From the NCBI RefSeq assembly GCF_001653715.1, contig NZ_LWHQ01000046.1:1-52209 (forward strand): 52,209 nt of DNA, written 5' to 3'. Made by a program: the position numbers and the translations under genes. Numbering within the stretch: the stretch's first letter is position 1; each line of letters begins with the position of its first letter. Shown piece after piece: positions 25,246 to 34,470 of this stretch. The DNA is from Methylobacterium platani. Lineage in GTDB: Bacteria; Pseudomonadota; Alphaproteobacteria; Rhizobiales; Beijerinckiaceae. The notes beneath the pieces are model-generated. The model ran no database searches and was not told the DNA's origin. It worked only from the letters and a program-made list of their open reading frames with translations.

Positions 25246-26003
25246 GCGACCGCCACGATCGGGCCGCTCCCCCCATGACCGACGCGGTCGTCCTCGTCAC
25301 GGGCGGGGCCTCCGGCATCGGCCGCGCCATCGTCGACGCGGTCCTTGCCGCCGGCGGACGGGCGATCGTCTGGGACATCGATGCGGCCGGCCTCTCGGCT
25401 TGCGCCGCGGCGCACGGCGCGCGCGTGCATCCTGCCCGAGTCGACGTCGCCGAGGCCGGCGCGGTCACCACCGCGATGGCCGAACTGCCTCCGGACTGGG
25501 CGCCGACCCACCTCGTCAACAATGCCGGCATCATCGGCCGCCGGATGCGGCTCGCCGAGATGGATCCGGCGGACATCGACCGGGTGCTCGCCGTCAACCT
25601 CAAGAGCGCGCTCTACGCCACCCGGGCCTTCCTCGACCGGCGCCGGCCGCATCCCGGCGCCGCGATCGTCAACCTGTCGTCCATCGCGGCCCGCACCGGC
25701 GGCATGCCCGGCAACGCGCTCTACGCCACCACCAAGGGCGCCATCGCCTCGCTGACGGTCGCCGCCGCCAAGGAGCTGGCCCCGGATGTCCGGGTCAACG
25801 CCCTGGCGCCCGGGGTGATCGATACGCCGATCCAAGACGGCGTGTTCGGCGGCGACCGCGGCCGGATCGCGGAGATCGCCCGCGCGATCCCGCTGCAGCG
25901 GCCGGGCGCGGCGGCGGAGGTGGCCGAGGCGGCCCTGTGGCTCCTGTCGCCGGCCTCGTCCTACGTCACCGGCACGGTGCTCGACGTCGCCGGCGGACGC
26001 TGA
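25242..26003 (+). CDS. Short-chain dehydrogenase/reductase
   Basis: 253 residues. Nucleotide-binding TGGASGIG, NNAGI, the Ser of NLSSIAAR, and the active-site YATTKGA motif (Tyr and Lys) are intact; APGVIDTP and the C-terminal SYVTGTVLDVAGG are typical of classical SDRs. It starts 4 bases inside the flavin dehydrogenase stop. The aspartate after the second strand (VWDIDAAG) points to NAD(H). It probably oxidises or reduces a hydroxyacid intermediate of the same pathway. A second methionine at residue 12 is an alternative start. Confidence 0.9.
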   Translation: MSDRHDRAAPPMTDAVVLVTGGASGIGRAIVDAVLAAGGRAIVWDIDAAGLSACAAAHGARVHPARVDVAEAGAVTTAMAELPPDWAPTHLVNNAGIIGRRMRLAEMDPADIDRVLAVNLKSALYATRAFLDRRRPHPGAAIVNLSSIAARTGGMPGNALYATTKGAIASLTVAAAKELAPDVRVNALAPGVIDTPIQDGVFGGDRGRIAEIARAIPLQRPGAAAEVAEAALWLLSPASSYVTGTVLDVAGGR

Positions 26004-26055
26004 GCGCCGGCCCGCACCGCCACGACCTCACGACAACAACGAAGGGGAACGCCCA

Positions 26056-27405
26056 ATGACAGCCGCCATCGCCCCAGCCCCGACGGAGACGGGGGCCGCC
26101 GTCGCGACCGCCCGGCGGCGCCTGGTGCCGTTCCTGGTGCTGATGTACCTCCTGGCCTATCTCGACCGCGCCAACGTCGCGTACGCCAAGCAGGCGCTTC
26201 AGCTCTCGACCGGGATCTCGGAGGCGGCCTTCGCCTTCGCGGCGGGCATCTTCTTCGTCGGCTACGCGGTGTTCGAGCTGCCGAGCAACCTGATCCTGCA
26301 CCGGATCGGCGCGCGGGTCTGGCTGTCGCGCATCATGGTGACCTGGGGCCTGCTCGCCGCCGCGATGGCCTTCGTGCAGGGCGACACCTCGTTCTGGATC
26401 CTGCGGGTGCTGCTCGGCATCGCCGAGGCCGGCTTCTTCCCGGGCGTGCTGCTCTACCTGACCTACTGGTTCCCGGCCAGGGAGCGCGCGCAGATCCTCG
26501 GCCTGTTCTACCTGAGCCAGCCGCTCTGCTTCATCCTCGGCGGGCCGATCTCGGGCGTGCTGCTCGACCTGCACGGCGCCTTCGGCCTGCACGGCTGGCA
26601 GCTGATGTTCGTCGTCGAGGGCCTCGCCGCCTCGCTCGTCGGCATCTGGGCCTATGTCTACCTCACCGACCGTCCCCGCGATGCCGCGTGGATGCCGGTC
26701 CGGCAGCAGGCCGCGCTCGAGGCGGCCCTCGCCACCGAGAACGCCGCCAAGTCGGCGCATGGTGCGGTCAGGCTCGGCGCCATCTTCCGCAACCCGCTGC
26801 TCCTGCATTTCGCGCTCACCTACTTCGCGATCGCGATCTGCGGCTACGGCATCGCCTTCTACCTGCCGGCGCAGGTGAGTGCGCTGCTCGGCACCAAGAT
26901 CGGCCTCACCGTGACCCTCGTGACCAGCATCCCGTGGCTCTGCGCCTTCGCGGTCAGCGCGTTCTGGCCCGGCCTTGCCCAGCGCACCGGCCGCCGGCGG
27001 CTGTTCGCGGTGGTGTCGCTCCTCTGTGCCGGCCTCGGCATGATCGCCTCGGGCTACCTGCCGCCGCTCGTCGCCGTGATGGCGCTCTGTGTCTCGGTCG
27101 CCGGCCTGATCAGCGCGCAGCCGATCTTCTGGACCTTCCCGATGGGCTATTTCGGCGGCTTCGCGGCGGCCGGCGGCATCGCGATCATCAACGCGATCGG
27201 GAACCTCGGCGGCTTCGTGGCGCCGAACCTCAAGGTCGCGGCCGAAGGCTGGGCCGGCACCAGTCTGGCCGGATTGTGGGTGATCGGCGGCGGCGCGCTC
27301 CTCGCCTCGCTCCTCGTCGCGCTGATCCCCGCCCGGGCCGAACTCGCGGCGCCGGAGGACGAGACCCGCGACGGCACCGTCGCCTCGAAGGGAGCCCTGG
27401 CATGA
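26056..27405 (+). CDS. MFS carrier, anion:cation symporter type
   Basis: 449 residues with about 12 hydrophobic segments. MYLLAYLDRANVAYAK at the first helix, FFVGYAVFELPSNLILHRIGAR, LLGIAEAGFFPGVLLYLTYWFP and GNLGGFVAPN are diagnostic of the ACS family (tartrate, galactonate, phthalate carriers). It should import an organic anion with protons, supplying the neighbouring dehydrogenases. Its last 4 bases overlap the start of the lyase gene. Confidence 0.9.
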   Translation: MTAAIAPAPTETGAAVATARRRLVPFLVLMYLLAYLDRANVAYAKQALQLSTGISEAAFAFAAGIFFVGYAVFELPSNLILHRIGARVWLSRIMVTWGLLAAAMAFVQGDTSFWILRVLLGIAEAGFFPGVLLYLTYWFPARERAQILGLFYLSQPLCFILGGPISGVLLDLHGAFGLHGWQLMFVVEGLAASLVGIWAYVYLTDRPRDAAWMPVRQQAALEAALATENAAKSAHGAVRLGAIFRNPLLLHFALTYFAIAICGYGIAFYLPAQVSALLGTKIGLTVTLVTSIPWLCAFAVSAFWPGLAQRTGRRRLFAVVSLLCAGLGMIASGYLPPLVAVMALCVSVAGLISAQPIFWTFPMGYFGGFAAAGGIAIINAIGNLGGFVAPNLKVAAEGWAGTSLAGLWVIGGGALLASLLVALIPARAELAAPEDETRDGTVASKGALA

Positions 27406-28274
27406 CGGCGCGTCCGAGCCCGGCCGCGCGGCTGCGCGCCGCGATGGCGAACGGCATCGTCATGGCGCCCGGCGCGGCGGACGCCCTGACGGCGCGCCTC
27501 ATCGAGCGGGCCGGCTTCCCGGCGGTCTACATGACCGGTTTCGGCGCCACGGCGGGCCGGCTCGGCCTGCCCGATCTCGGTCTGATGACCCAGACCGAGA
27601 TGACCGAGCACGCCCGTATCATGGTCCGGGCGGTCGGCCTCCCGGTCGTCGCCGACGCCGATACCGGCTATGGCGGGCCGGCCAACATCCACCGCACGGT
27701 GCGGGAATACGTTCAGGCCGGGGTTGCGGCGATCCACCTCGAGGATCAGGTCGCGCCCAAACGCTGCGGTCAGCTCGCCGGGATTCGCCTCGTCGACGCC
27801 GAGGAGAATGCCCGGCGGCTGGCCTGCGCCATCGAGGCGCGGGGTGACGACGACCTCCTGGTGATCGGCCGCACCGACGCGCTGCCGGCCGCCGGTCTCG
27901 ACGAGGCGGTCCGCCGGGCCGCCCTGTACCGGGAGGCAGGGGTCGACCTCGTTTTCGTCGACGGCGTCAAGCGCATCGCCGAGGTCGAGGCGATCGCCCG
28001 GGCCGTGCCCGGACCGAAGGTGGTCTCGATCGTCGACGGCAACGAGACGGTCGCGCTGACGGCGTCCGACCTCCAGGCGATGGGTTTCAGCCTCGTCTTC
28101 TACGCCCTCAGCACCCTGTTCTCCGCCGTGCGGGCGATGGAGGACACGCTGGCGGTGCTCAAGCGCGACGGCACGCCGCGCGCGCGCGCCGACGCGATGA
28201 CGACCTACGGCGAGTTCGCGGCCCTGGTCGACCTCGCCGGTCATCAGGCCCGGGCGGACCGGTTCGGCGGCTGA
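27402..28274 (+). CDS. Isocitrate lyase / PEP mutase family lyase (dimethylmalate lyase-like)
   Basis: 290 residues. The conserved ADADTGYG (metal-binding Asp pair), IHLEDQ and the active-site loop PKRCGQLAG are present; GRTDAL follows. The KRCG loop indicates carbon-carbon lyase activity (2-methylisocitrate, 2,3-dimethylmalate or oxaloacetate-type substrates), not phosphonate mutase chemistry. It is the last gene of the operon and would cleave the product of the upstream oxidation into smaller acids. A long hairpin follows, shared with the opposing amidase operon. Confidence 0.87.
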   Translation: MTARPSPAARLRAAMANGIVMAPGAADALTARLIERAGFPAVYMTGFGATAGRLGLPDLGLMTQTEMTEHARIMVRAVGLPVVADADTGYGGPANIHRTVREYVQAGVAAIHLEDQVAPKRCGQLAGIRLVDAEENARRLACAIEARGDDDLLVIGRTDALPAAGLDEAVRRAALYREAGVDLVFVDGVKRIAEVEAIARAVPGPKVVSIVDGNETVALTASDLQAMGFSLVFYALSTLFSAVRAMEDTLAVLKRDGTPRARADAMTTYGEFAALVDLAGHQARADRFGG

Positions 28275-28304
28275 TCCCCGGGCGGCGAGGGCGGCCGGAT
28301 CCGG

Positions 28305-28347
28305 CCCAGGACCCCGGGGCCGAATTCAGCCCCGGGACCGCCCTGGG
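28305..28347. terminator. Two-sided hairpin between convergent operons
   Basis: Inner perfect 8-base stem CCCGGGGC (28313-28320) and GCCCCGGG (28329-28336) with an 8-base loop, extended outward by CCCAGG (28305-28310) and CCTGGG (28342-28347). It sits in the 194-base gap between a plus-strand and a minus-strand gene end and could stop transcription from both. Nothing else is seen in the gap. Confidence 0.5.
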
Positions 28348-28468
28348 ATCATTCCGGAAGGTCGTGTCCCCCGGAGCGGTGTCGCGGAGCGGCAGCCATT
28401 CAGGGGAGCCCCGGCCCATGATCGAGCCGAGCGGCGGGACGCGCCCTGCCGCGAGGCGACGGACCCCG

Positions 28469-30097
28469 TCAGCGCAGGGGCACCCGGAAGACGTGGGCCG
28501 GCTCGTCCTCTTTCGAGGATTGGCGCGGGATCGCGAGCCCGGCCGCGGCCGTCCGGTCGAGGAGCGCGGCGAGTTCCGCCACCTCCGCTCGCGACAGGGC
28601 GGACAGGCCGTAGCGGGTCGCGTAGCGTTCGGCGTCGGCGAGCTGTTCGGGCGTCACGGACGGCGGGGTCGAATCGGGCATGGTCGGCTCCGGGGCGTGC
28701 GGGGCGAGATCGGGTTTGCGGGCGCGCCAGGGTGTCGCCGCCTCGTAGGCCTGCGCCACCCGCAGCACCGTCGCCTCGTCGAAGTACCGGCCGACGATCT
28801 GGGCGTTGAGCGGCAGGCCGCCCGCGTCGAACCCGGTGCAGAGCGAGAGGGCCGGGTGGCCGGTGAGGTTGAAGACCGAGCAGGCGGTGTCGCGGGTGAA
28901 GGCCGGCACCGTCCCGGGCTCGCGCAGGCTCGGCGCGACGTGGAAGGCGCCGGGCAGGAGCAGGGCGTCGACCGAGCGCACCAGCGCATCGGTGGCGAGC
29001 GCGAGCCGCCGCCGCTCGCGCAGGGCCGCCAGGTAATCGACGGCCCGGACGCAGAAGCCGGCGGTCATCTTGGTCCGCAACGCGCGGCCCATCAGGGCGC
29101 GCCGGGCGAGGAAGTCCTGCTCGTGGATCGAGAACGATTCGGCCCAGTTGATGGTCCAGGCGACCGCCTGGTAGGTCGCGAGCGGGGCGGGCAGCGCCAC
29201 CTCCCGGAGGATCGCACCGGCCTCTGCGAGCTGCGCGCCGGCCTCCGCGAGCGCCTCGCGCATGGCCGGATCGAGATCGTCGCCGAGGTCGCGCACGATC
29301 CCGATCACCAGGCCGCGCACCCCCTCGTGCAGGCCCTTGCGGTAATCGCCGACGGGCGCCGTCGCGCTCGACGGGTCGCGGTGATCGTGGCCGGCGGTGG
29401 CGCCGAGCACGATCGCCTGGTCCTCGACCGTCCAGGTCAGGGCGCCGGTATGGTCGAGCGACCAGCAATTCGGCAGGCAGGCGGCGCGGCTGTTGCGCCC
29501 GAAGGTGGGCTTGAGCCCCTGCAGGCCGCAGGCGGCGGCGGGCAGGCGGATCGACCCGCCGGTGTCCGAGCCCAGCGCGAACAAGGCGGTCCCGCCGGCG
29601 ACCGACGCCCCCGCCCCGGTCGAGGAGCCCCCGGTGAAGCGGGCGAGATCCCAGGGGTTGCGCGCCACGGGGTAGGGCAGGTCGTGATAGACCTGCCCGT
29701 CGCCGGTGCCGTATTCCCAGGTATTGAGCTTGCCCATCAGGATGGCGCCGGCCTGCTCGAGCCGCGCCACGATGGTGGCGGTCTCCGCTTCCGGCGCACC
29801 GCCCTGCATCAGGCGCGAGCCGCCGGTCGTCGGCAGCCCGGCGACGTGGTAATTGTCCTTGATTCCGAACGGGATGCCGTGGAGCGGCCCGCGCCAGCCG
29901 CCGGCCATGATCTCGGCCTCGGCCGCCCGCGCGGCGCGCATGGCCCGCTCGGCCAGAACCAGGACGTAGCTGTTCAGGCGGCCGTCGACGGCCTCGATCC
30001 GGTCGAGCATCGCCGCGACGAGCTCGACCGGCGAGAGCTTGCGAGCGCCGATCAGCCGGCCGGCCTCGGCGACGGAGAGGTGGTGGAGCGCGCTCAT
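28469..30097 (-). CDS. Amidase-signature enzyme with GatC/AtzG-like C-terminal tail
   Basis: 542 residues. The amidase signature is complete: catalytic Lys in GIKDNYHV, the cis-Ser in GGSSTGAGASVAGG, and the nucleophile region GSDTGGSIRLPAAACG. Residues 1-472 match the second amidase in this window end to end. Residues 473-542 (from MPDSTPPSVTPEQ) are an extra helical domain ending DEPAHVFRV, a pattern I associate with the GatC-like AtzG/DUF4089 partners of amidases. Residue 473 is a methionine with GGAG six bases upstream (28681 on this strand), so the tail could also be made separately. It overlaps the upstream amidase gene by 4 bases. Hydrolyses an unidentified amide. Confidence 0.86.
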   Translation of the reverse strand: MSALHHLSVAEAGRLIGARKLSPVELVAAMLDRIEAVDGRLNSYVLVLAERAMRAARAAEAEIMAGGWRGPLHGIPFGIKDNYHVAGLPTTGGSRLMQGGAPEAETATIVARLEQAGAILMGKLNTWEYGTGDGQVYHDLPYPVARNPWDLARFTGGSSTGAGASVAGGTALFALGSDTGGSIRLPAAACGLQGLKPTFGRNSRAACLPNCWSLDHTGALTWTVEDQAIVLGATAGHDHRDPSSATAPVGDYRKGLHEGVRGLVIGIVRDLGDDLDPAMREALAEAGAQLAEAGAILREVALPAPLATYQAVAWTINWAESFSIHEQDFLARRALMGRALRTKMTAGFCVRAVDYLAALRERRRLALATDALVRSVDALLLPGAFHVAPSLREPGTVPAFTRDTACSVFNLTGHPALSLCTGFDAGGLPLNAQIVGRYFDEATVLRVAQAYEAATPWRARKPDLAPHAPEPTMPDSTPPSVTPEQLADAERYATRYGLSALSRAEVAELAALLDRTAAAGLAIPRQSSKEDEPAHVFRVPLR

Positions 30098-31503
30098 CGA
30101 ACCGGTGCCCTCTCCCTGCGCCACGGCGTAGCCGCCTCGTAGGCGGCGGCGACCCGCAGGATGGTCGCCTCGTCGAATCGCTGCCCGACGACCTGCCAGG
30201 ATAGGGGCAGCCCCGCCGGGGTGAAGCCGGTGCACTGGACGAGGCTCGGATGGCCCGAGAGGTTGAACGGCGTCATCGCGGTCTCGACCGTGAAGGCGAC
30301 CATCTCGTCCTGCCGGTCGAGCCGCGGCGCCACCCGGAAGGTGCCGAAGGTGACGAGCGCGTCGAAGCCGGAGAGGAGCCCGTCGATCCCCTCCGCCACG
30401 GCCCGGCGCCGGCGCTGGGCGGCGATGTAGTCGGCGGCCCGCTGCACCGTGCCGCCATGCATCTTGTCGCGCAGGGCCGTGCCCATCAGGGCGGCATCCG
30501 TGCGGTACTCCGCCTCGTGGATCGAGGCCGATTCCGGCGGCCCGATGAAGCGCGAGAGCGCGAAGCACTCCGCCGCCGGCACCGGCAGCCGCGTCTCGAC
30601 GACCGTTGCACCGAGACCCCGCAGGACGTCGAGCCCGGCGTGAAGAGCCGCCGCCATCGCGGCGTCGGGGGCCGGGAAGCCCGGTCCCGGATCGGTCACG
30701 GCGGCGAGGCGCAGGCCCTGCACGCCGCCGGCGAGGCGCCGGGGATAGTCCGGCACCGGCACGTCCTCGGTCACCGGGTCGGCCGGATCGTGGCCGGCGA
30801 TCGCCCCGAGCACGATCGCGGCATCCTCGACCGTCCAGGTGAACGGGCCCGGGATGTCGAGCGACCAGCAATTCGGCAGGAGGCCGTGGCGGCTGACCCG
30901 CCCCGGCGTCGCCTTCACGCCGACGACCCCGCAGGCCGCCGCCGGCAGGCGCACCGAGCCGGTCGTGTCCGAGCCGAGGGCGAACATCGCGGTCCCGGCC
31001 GCCACGGCCGCGCCCGCTCCGATCGAGGAGCCGCCGGCGAAGCGCGTCAGGTCCCACGGGTTGCGGGTGGTGGGGAAGACGGTGTCGCCGTACTCGCCGC
31101 CGTTGCCGGTGCCGTATTCCCAGGTCGAGAGCTTGCCGAGGAGAAGCGCCCCTGCCGCCTTCAGCCGCGCCACCGGGGCGGCGTCGCGGGTCGCGACGTG
31201 GTCGAGGCGCAGGCGCGAATTGGCGACCGTCGGCAGGCCGGCCACGTCGTAATTGTCCTTCACGGCGTAGGGCAGCCCGTGCAGGGGGCCGCGCCGCCGT
31301 CCCGCCGCGAGCTCCGCGGCCGCGACCCGGGCCGCCGCGCGTGCGCCCTCGGCATCGACGTGCACGTAGCTCGGCATGCGGGCGTCGACCGCGGCGATCC
31401 GGTCGAGGAACGCCTCGACGAGGTCGACCGGCGAGAGCGCGCCGGCGGCCATGCGCCGCGACGCCTCGGCGACGGTGAGGCGCCACAGGGGTTCTTCGCT
31501 CAT
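30094..31503 (-). CDS. Amidase-signature enzyme
   Basis: 469 residues. Catalytic Lys in AVKDNYDV, cis-Ser in GGSSIGAGAAVAAG, nucleophile region GSDTTGSVRLPAAACG, where the usual glycine pair is T-G. It is a clear paralogue of the following amidase over its whole length (shared AGxLPTxxNxR, LPNCWSLD and EAATPWR blocks), but sequence identity is moderate, so the duplication is old. First gene of the amidase pair, 34 bases downstream of a family 5 binding-protein gene on the same strand. Such enzymes release ammonia from carboxamides in the cytoplasm. Confidence 0.9.
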   Translation of the reverse strand: MSEEPLWRLTVAEASRRMAAGALSPVDLVEAFLDRIAAVDARMPSYVHVDAEGARAAARVAAAELAAGRRRGPLHGLPYAVKDNYDVAGLPTVANSRLRLDHVATRDAAPVARLKAAGALLLGKLSTWEYGTGNGGEYGDTVFPTTRNPWDLTRFAGGSSIGAGAAVAAGTAMFALGSDTTGSVRLPAAACGVVGVKATPGRVSRHGLLPNCWSLDIPGPFTWTVEDAAIVLGAIAGHDPADPVTEDVPVPDYPRRLAGGVQGLRLAAVTDPGPGFPAPDAAMAAALHAGLDVLRGLGATVVETRLPVPAAECFALSRFIGPPESASIHEAEYRTDAALMGTALRDKMHGGTVQRAADYIAAQRRRRAVAEGIDGLLSGFDALVTFGTFRVAPRLDRQDEMVAFTVETAMTPFNLSGHPSLVQCTGFTPAGLPLSWQVVGQRFDEATILRVAAAYEAATPWRRERAPVR

Positions 31504-31537
31504 GGGGCGGCCTCACGGGAGGAGGGGAGGGGGCCGC

Positions 31538-33145
31538 TCACGCGACCACCACGGGGGTGAGGTCCTGCAGCCAGCTCTGGGCCTGGACGAAGCCGCGGAC
31601 GTTCGGCGCGAGCGCCCGCGGATTGAGGTCGTGGACGACGAAGATCCACATCGCGTCCTCCACCACCACTTCGTGGAGCCGTCCCAGCAATGCGTTCTGC
31701 GCCACAGGATCGAATTCCTGCTTGGCCGCCTTCGCCAGCTCTTCCGCCTTGGGGTTGTAGTAGTCGCCCCAGTTGAAGCCCGAATCCTTCATGAACCGGC
31801 TCGCCGGGCCGATCAGACCGATATCCGGATCCCAGTAGGCGAAGGAATTGTTGATCCCGTGCCGGCCCTTGTTCTCGGGCGCTGCGGCACCGAGGCGGCG
31901 TCGGCTGCGCAGGGTCTCCCAGTCCATCACCTCGAACTCGACCGCGATGCCGACATCCTGGAGGTTCTCCTTGATGAACTCGTTCATCGGCAGCGGCTGC
32001 ATCTGCCCGGAGCCGGCCGGCGAGATGATGATCCGGGCCTTGACCGGCTTGTCCCGGCCGAAGCCCGCCTCGGCGAGCAGCGCCCGGGCGCGGTCGGGGT
32101 CGTAGCCGAGATCGAGGGCCGGCTTGCCGAACCAGGGATGGCCCGGATCGACCATGCCCTTTGCCGGCGCCGCGAGCCCGCCGAGCAAGCTCACCAGCCC
32201 CGCGCGGTCGATCGCCATGTTGGCCGCCCGGCGCACCCGCACGTCGAGGAAGGGCGAGCCTTCCTCGAAGCTCAGCATGTAGGGCCAGATATGGGGATAG
32301 ACGTTGGTGACGATCTGCATCTTCGACTGGCGCAGGCGCGGGATCGCGTCGGGGGGCGGTGCCTCGACGAAGTCGACCTGGCCCGACAGGAGGGCGGCGA
32401 CCCGCGAATTGACGTCCGGCATCGGGATCAGCACCAGCCGCTCGGATTGCGGGATCCGCGCCGTGTCCCAGTGGTCCGGGTTGCGCACGAGCTCGGCGCG
32501 CTCGCGGGCCCGGACGCTCTCGAGCCGCCACGGCCCGGTGCCGGAGGGCTTCTGCGCCACCTTGTTCCAGTCGCGGCCCATCTCCTCCCAGCGCGCCGGG
32601 CTCGACATGAACACGCTCGCCAGCGAGTAGGGCAGGACCGCGTCGACGACCTTCGTGGTGATCTCGACCGTGCTCGCATCGATCTTGCGCCAGCGCGCGA
32701 TGCCGCCGGTATAGAGGCTGCCCTGCGTCGCCTGGGGCAGGTCGAACTGGGGTGCGGCCTTGTTGAGCAGCTTGTCGAGGTTCCACACCACCGCATCGGC
32801 GGTGAAGGCGGAGCCGTCGTGGAAGCGCACCCCGGGCCGGAGCCTGAACGTCCAGACCCGCTTGTCCTGCGGATCGACCGTCCAGCTCTCGGCGAGGCCC
32901 GGCACGATGGCGGCGGCGCGATCGCTGCGCGAGAGGTCCCAGCGCGTCAGGCCGTCGTAGAGCGTGATGCCCATGAAGCGGATGCCCTCGGCGCCCTGGT
33001 TCGGCTGGCCGGTGGTGAGCGGGATGTCGCCCGCCGTCATCGCGACCCGCAGCACCCCGGGCCGCGCCTGCGCGTGCGCCGCCCCCGGCAGGCCGAGCGA
33101 CAGCCCGGCGGCGGCGCCGAGCCTGAGAAATTCGCGCTTGTGCAT
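31538..33145 (-). CDS. Family 5 (peptide/nickel/opine-type) ABC binding protein, orphan
   Basis: 535 residues. The N-terminus MHKREFLRLGAAAGLSLGL then GAAHAQ is a signal peptide with a Tat-like KREFLRLG. SBP_bac_5 features include GLAESWTVDPQDKRVWTFRLRPG split over residues 85-107, VRFHDGSAFTADAVVWNLDK and a C-terminal WIFVVHDLNPRALAPNVRGF. No permease or ATPase of this class is in the window, so it must use a transporter encoded elsewhere or act as a sensor. Followed on the same strand by the two amidases, which suggests that it captures an amide or peptide-like substrate for them. Confidence 0.88.
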   Translation of the reverse strand: MHKREFLRLGAAAGLSLGLPGAAHAQARPGVLRVAMTAGDIPLTTGQPNQGAEGIRFMGITLYDGLTRWDLSRSDRAAAIVPGLAESWTVDPQDKRVWTFRLRPGVRFHDGSAFTADAVVWNLDKLLNKAAPQFDLPQATQGSLYTGGIARWRKIDASTVEITTKVVDAVLPYSLASVFMSSPARWEEMGRDWNKVAQKPSGTGPWRLESVRARERAELVRNPDHWDTARIPQSERLVLIPMPDVNSRVAALLSGQVDFVEAPPPDAIPRLRQSKMQIVTNVYPHIWPYMLSFEEGSPFLDVRVRRAANMAIDRAGLVSLLGGLAAPAKGMVDPGHPWFGKPALDLGYDPDRARALLAEAGFGRDKPVKARIIISPAGSGQMQPLPMNEFIKENLQDVGIAVEFEVMDWETLRSRRRLGAAAPENKGRHGINNSFAYWDPDIGLIGPASRFMKDSGFNWGDYYNPKAEELAKAAKQEFDPVAQNALLGRLHEVVVEDAMWIFVVHDLNPRALAPNVRGFVQAQSWLQDLTPVVVA

Positions 33146-33365
33146 CCCCGTGTCCTCGCCCGGCGCCTCGACGGTTCCCGTCCGTGCGATCCTCCCGTGC
33201 GGCCGGGTTCGCCCCGCCGACTTGTCGTCTCTTGAAGCGTCGGTCGAGCAACCCGCGTGCCAGGCGCTGAGCCGGGGAGGGCAAAAGCGGCGCGGACGGG
33301 GAACATCGTCCGGTTGCGCATCGTCACGCCGTCGTCCGGCGCATGCCCGCCCGCGCCGACATGCG

Positions 33366-33395
33366 TTGCAGGCTCTGACAATCCAGCCCTACAAA
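33366..33395 (+). promoter_or_regulatory. Candidate sigma-70 promoter for the TRAP operon
   Basis: TTGCAG at 33366-33371, an 18-base spacer and TACAAA at 33390-33395, 46 bases upstream of the dctP ATG. It lies in the 295-base gap between divergent transporters (33146-33440), which otherwise shows no gene. Spacing is slightly long. Confidence 0.35.
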
Positions 33396-33440
33396 TGAAC
33401 CAAAGGCGCGCCGGCCAAGGCCGCGCCGCGGGAGGAAACC

Positions 33441-34457
33441 ATGCCCTCACTCGACCGTCGCAGCGTCCTGCGCGCTGCCGGCACGCTGGCGTTCGCCGCC
33501 CCCGCCCTGATCGGCCGGGCCCAGGCCGCGCCCCTGCGCCTGCGCCTGTCCTCGTCGCAGGCGAACGACCCGAAATTCGGCAACGGCCGCGTCTTCTACG
33601 ACCGGCTCGTCGGGCAACTGCGCCAGGACGGCCTCGACGGGCAGGTCCAGGTCAGCTTCTTTCCCGACAACCAGCTCGGCCAGGAGATCGACGTCATCAA
33701 CTCGGTCAAGCTCGGCGTGATCGACATGATGGTGTCGGGCTCCTCGATCGCCGCGAACGTCGTGCCGCTCGTCGGCACCTTCGACCTCGGCTACCTGTTC
33801 TCGAGCTTCGAGCAGCAGACCCGGGCCTTCGAGGCCGGCGCGGCCCGCCCGATCGAGGAGGCCCTGCTGCGCGGCGGCGGCATCCGCATCGTCGCCTGGG
33901 CCTACAATTTCGGCGCCCGCAGCGTGCTCTCGAAGAAGGCGGTGCGCACGCCCGGCGATCTCGCCGGGCAGAAGATCCGGACCCTCCCCAACCCCGTCAT
34001 CACCGAGTGCCTGCGCCTGATGGGGGCAGCCGCCACGCCGCTCGCCTTCGGCGAGATCTACACCGCGCTCCAGGCCGGGGTGATCGACGGGCTCGAGCAC
34101 GATCCCCCGACCATGGTGGCGAGCAAGTTCTACGAGACCTCGAAGTTCTACTCGCTGACCCAGCACAACTTCTCTCCGCTGGCGCTCTATCTCGGCGACG
34201 CGACCTACAACCGGATGAACCCGGCCCTGCGCGACCGCTTCCTGGAGGCGGCGAAGAAGGCCGCAGCCGAGACCCGCGCGCACGGCCTCGCGGTGGAGAA
34301 GGAGGCGCTCGCTCTCCTGCGCGACAAGGGCGTCACGATCGTCGAATGCGACCGCGATGCGTTTCGCCAGCGGGTCGCGCCGCAGATGGAGGCCTTCCTG
34401 CGCAGCCGCCCGGAGGCGAGGCCGGTCGTCGAGCAGATCCGCGCGACGGCCGCCTGA
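33441..34457 (+). CDS. dctP: TRAP transporter substrate-binding protein DctP
   Basis: 338 residues with a signal sequence that carries a twin-arginine motif (DRRSVLRAAG, then GRAQA cleavage region), so Tat export is likely. DctP-family blocks: LRLSSSQANDPKFGNGRVFY, FFPDNQLGQEIDVINSVKLG, KKAVRTPGDLAGQKIRT and LQAGVIDGLEHDPPTM; the arginine of GQKIRT normally binds the substrate carboxylate. It starts 5 bases after GGAGG (33431-33435). Binds an organic acid in the periplasm for the fused permease encoded next. Confidence 0.91.
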   Translation: MPSLDRRSVLRAAGTLAFAAPALIGRAQAAPLRLRLSSSQANDPKFGNGRVFYDRLVGQLRQDGLDGQVQVSFFPDNQLGQEIDVINSVKLGVIDMMVSGSSIAANVVPLVGTFDLGYLFSSFEQQTRAFEAGAARPIEEALLRGGGIRIVAWAYNFGARSVLSKKAVRTPGDLAGQKIRTLPNPVITECLRLMGAAATPLAFGEIYTALQAGVIDGLEHDPPTMVASKFYETSKFYSLTQHNFSPLALYLGDATYNRMNPALRDRFLEAAKKAAAETRAHGLAVEKEALALLRDKGVTIVECDRDAFRQRVAPQMEAFLRSRPEARPVVEQIRATAA

Positions 34458-34470
34458 AGGATCGCCCCCG

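Noticed and set aside
31877..31925. Possible frameshift in the family 5 binding protein (RSRRRLGAAAPEN region)
   Set aside because: The frame is continuous and the sequence on both sides reads as normal family 5 text, so it is probably only a variable loop.
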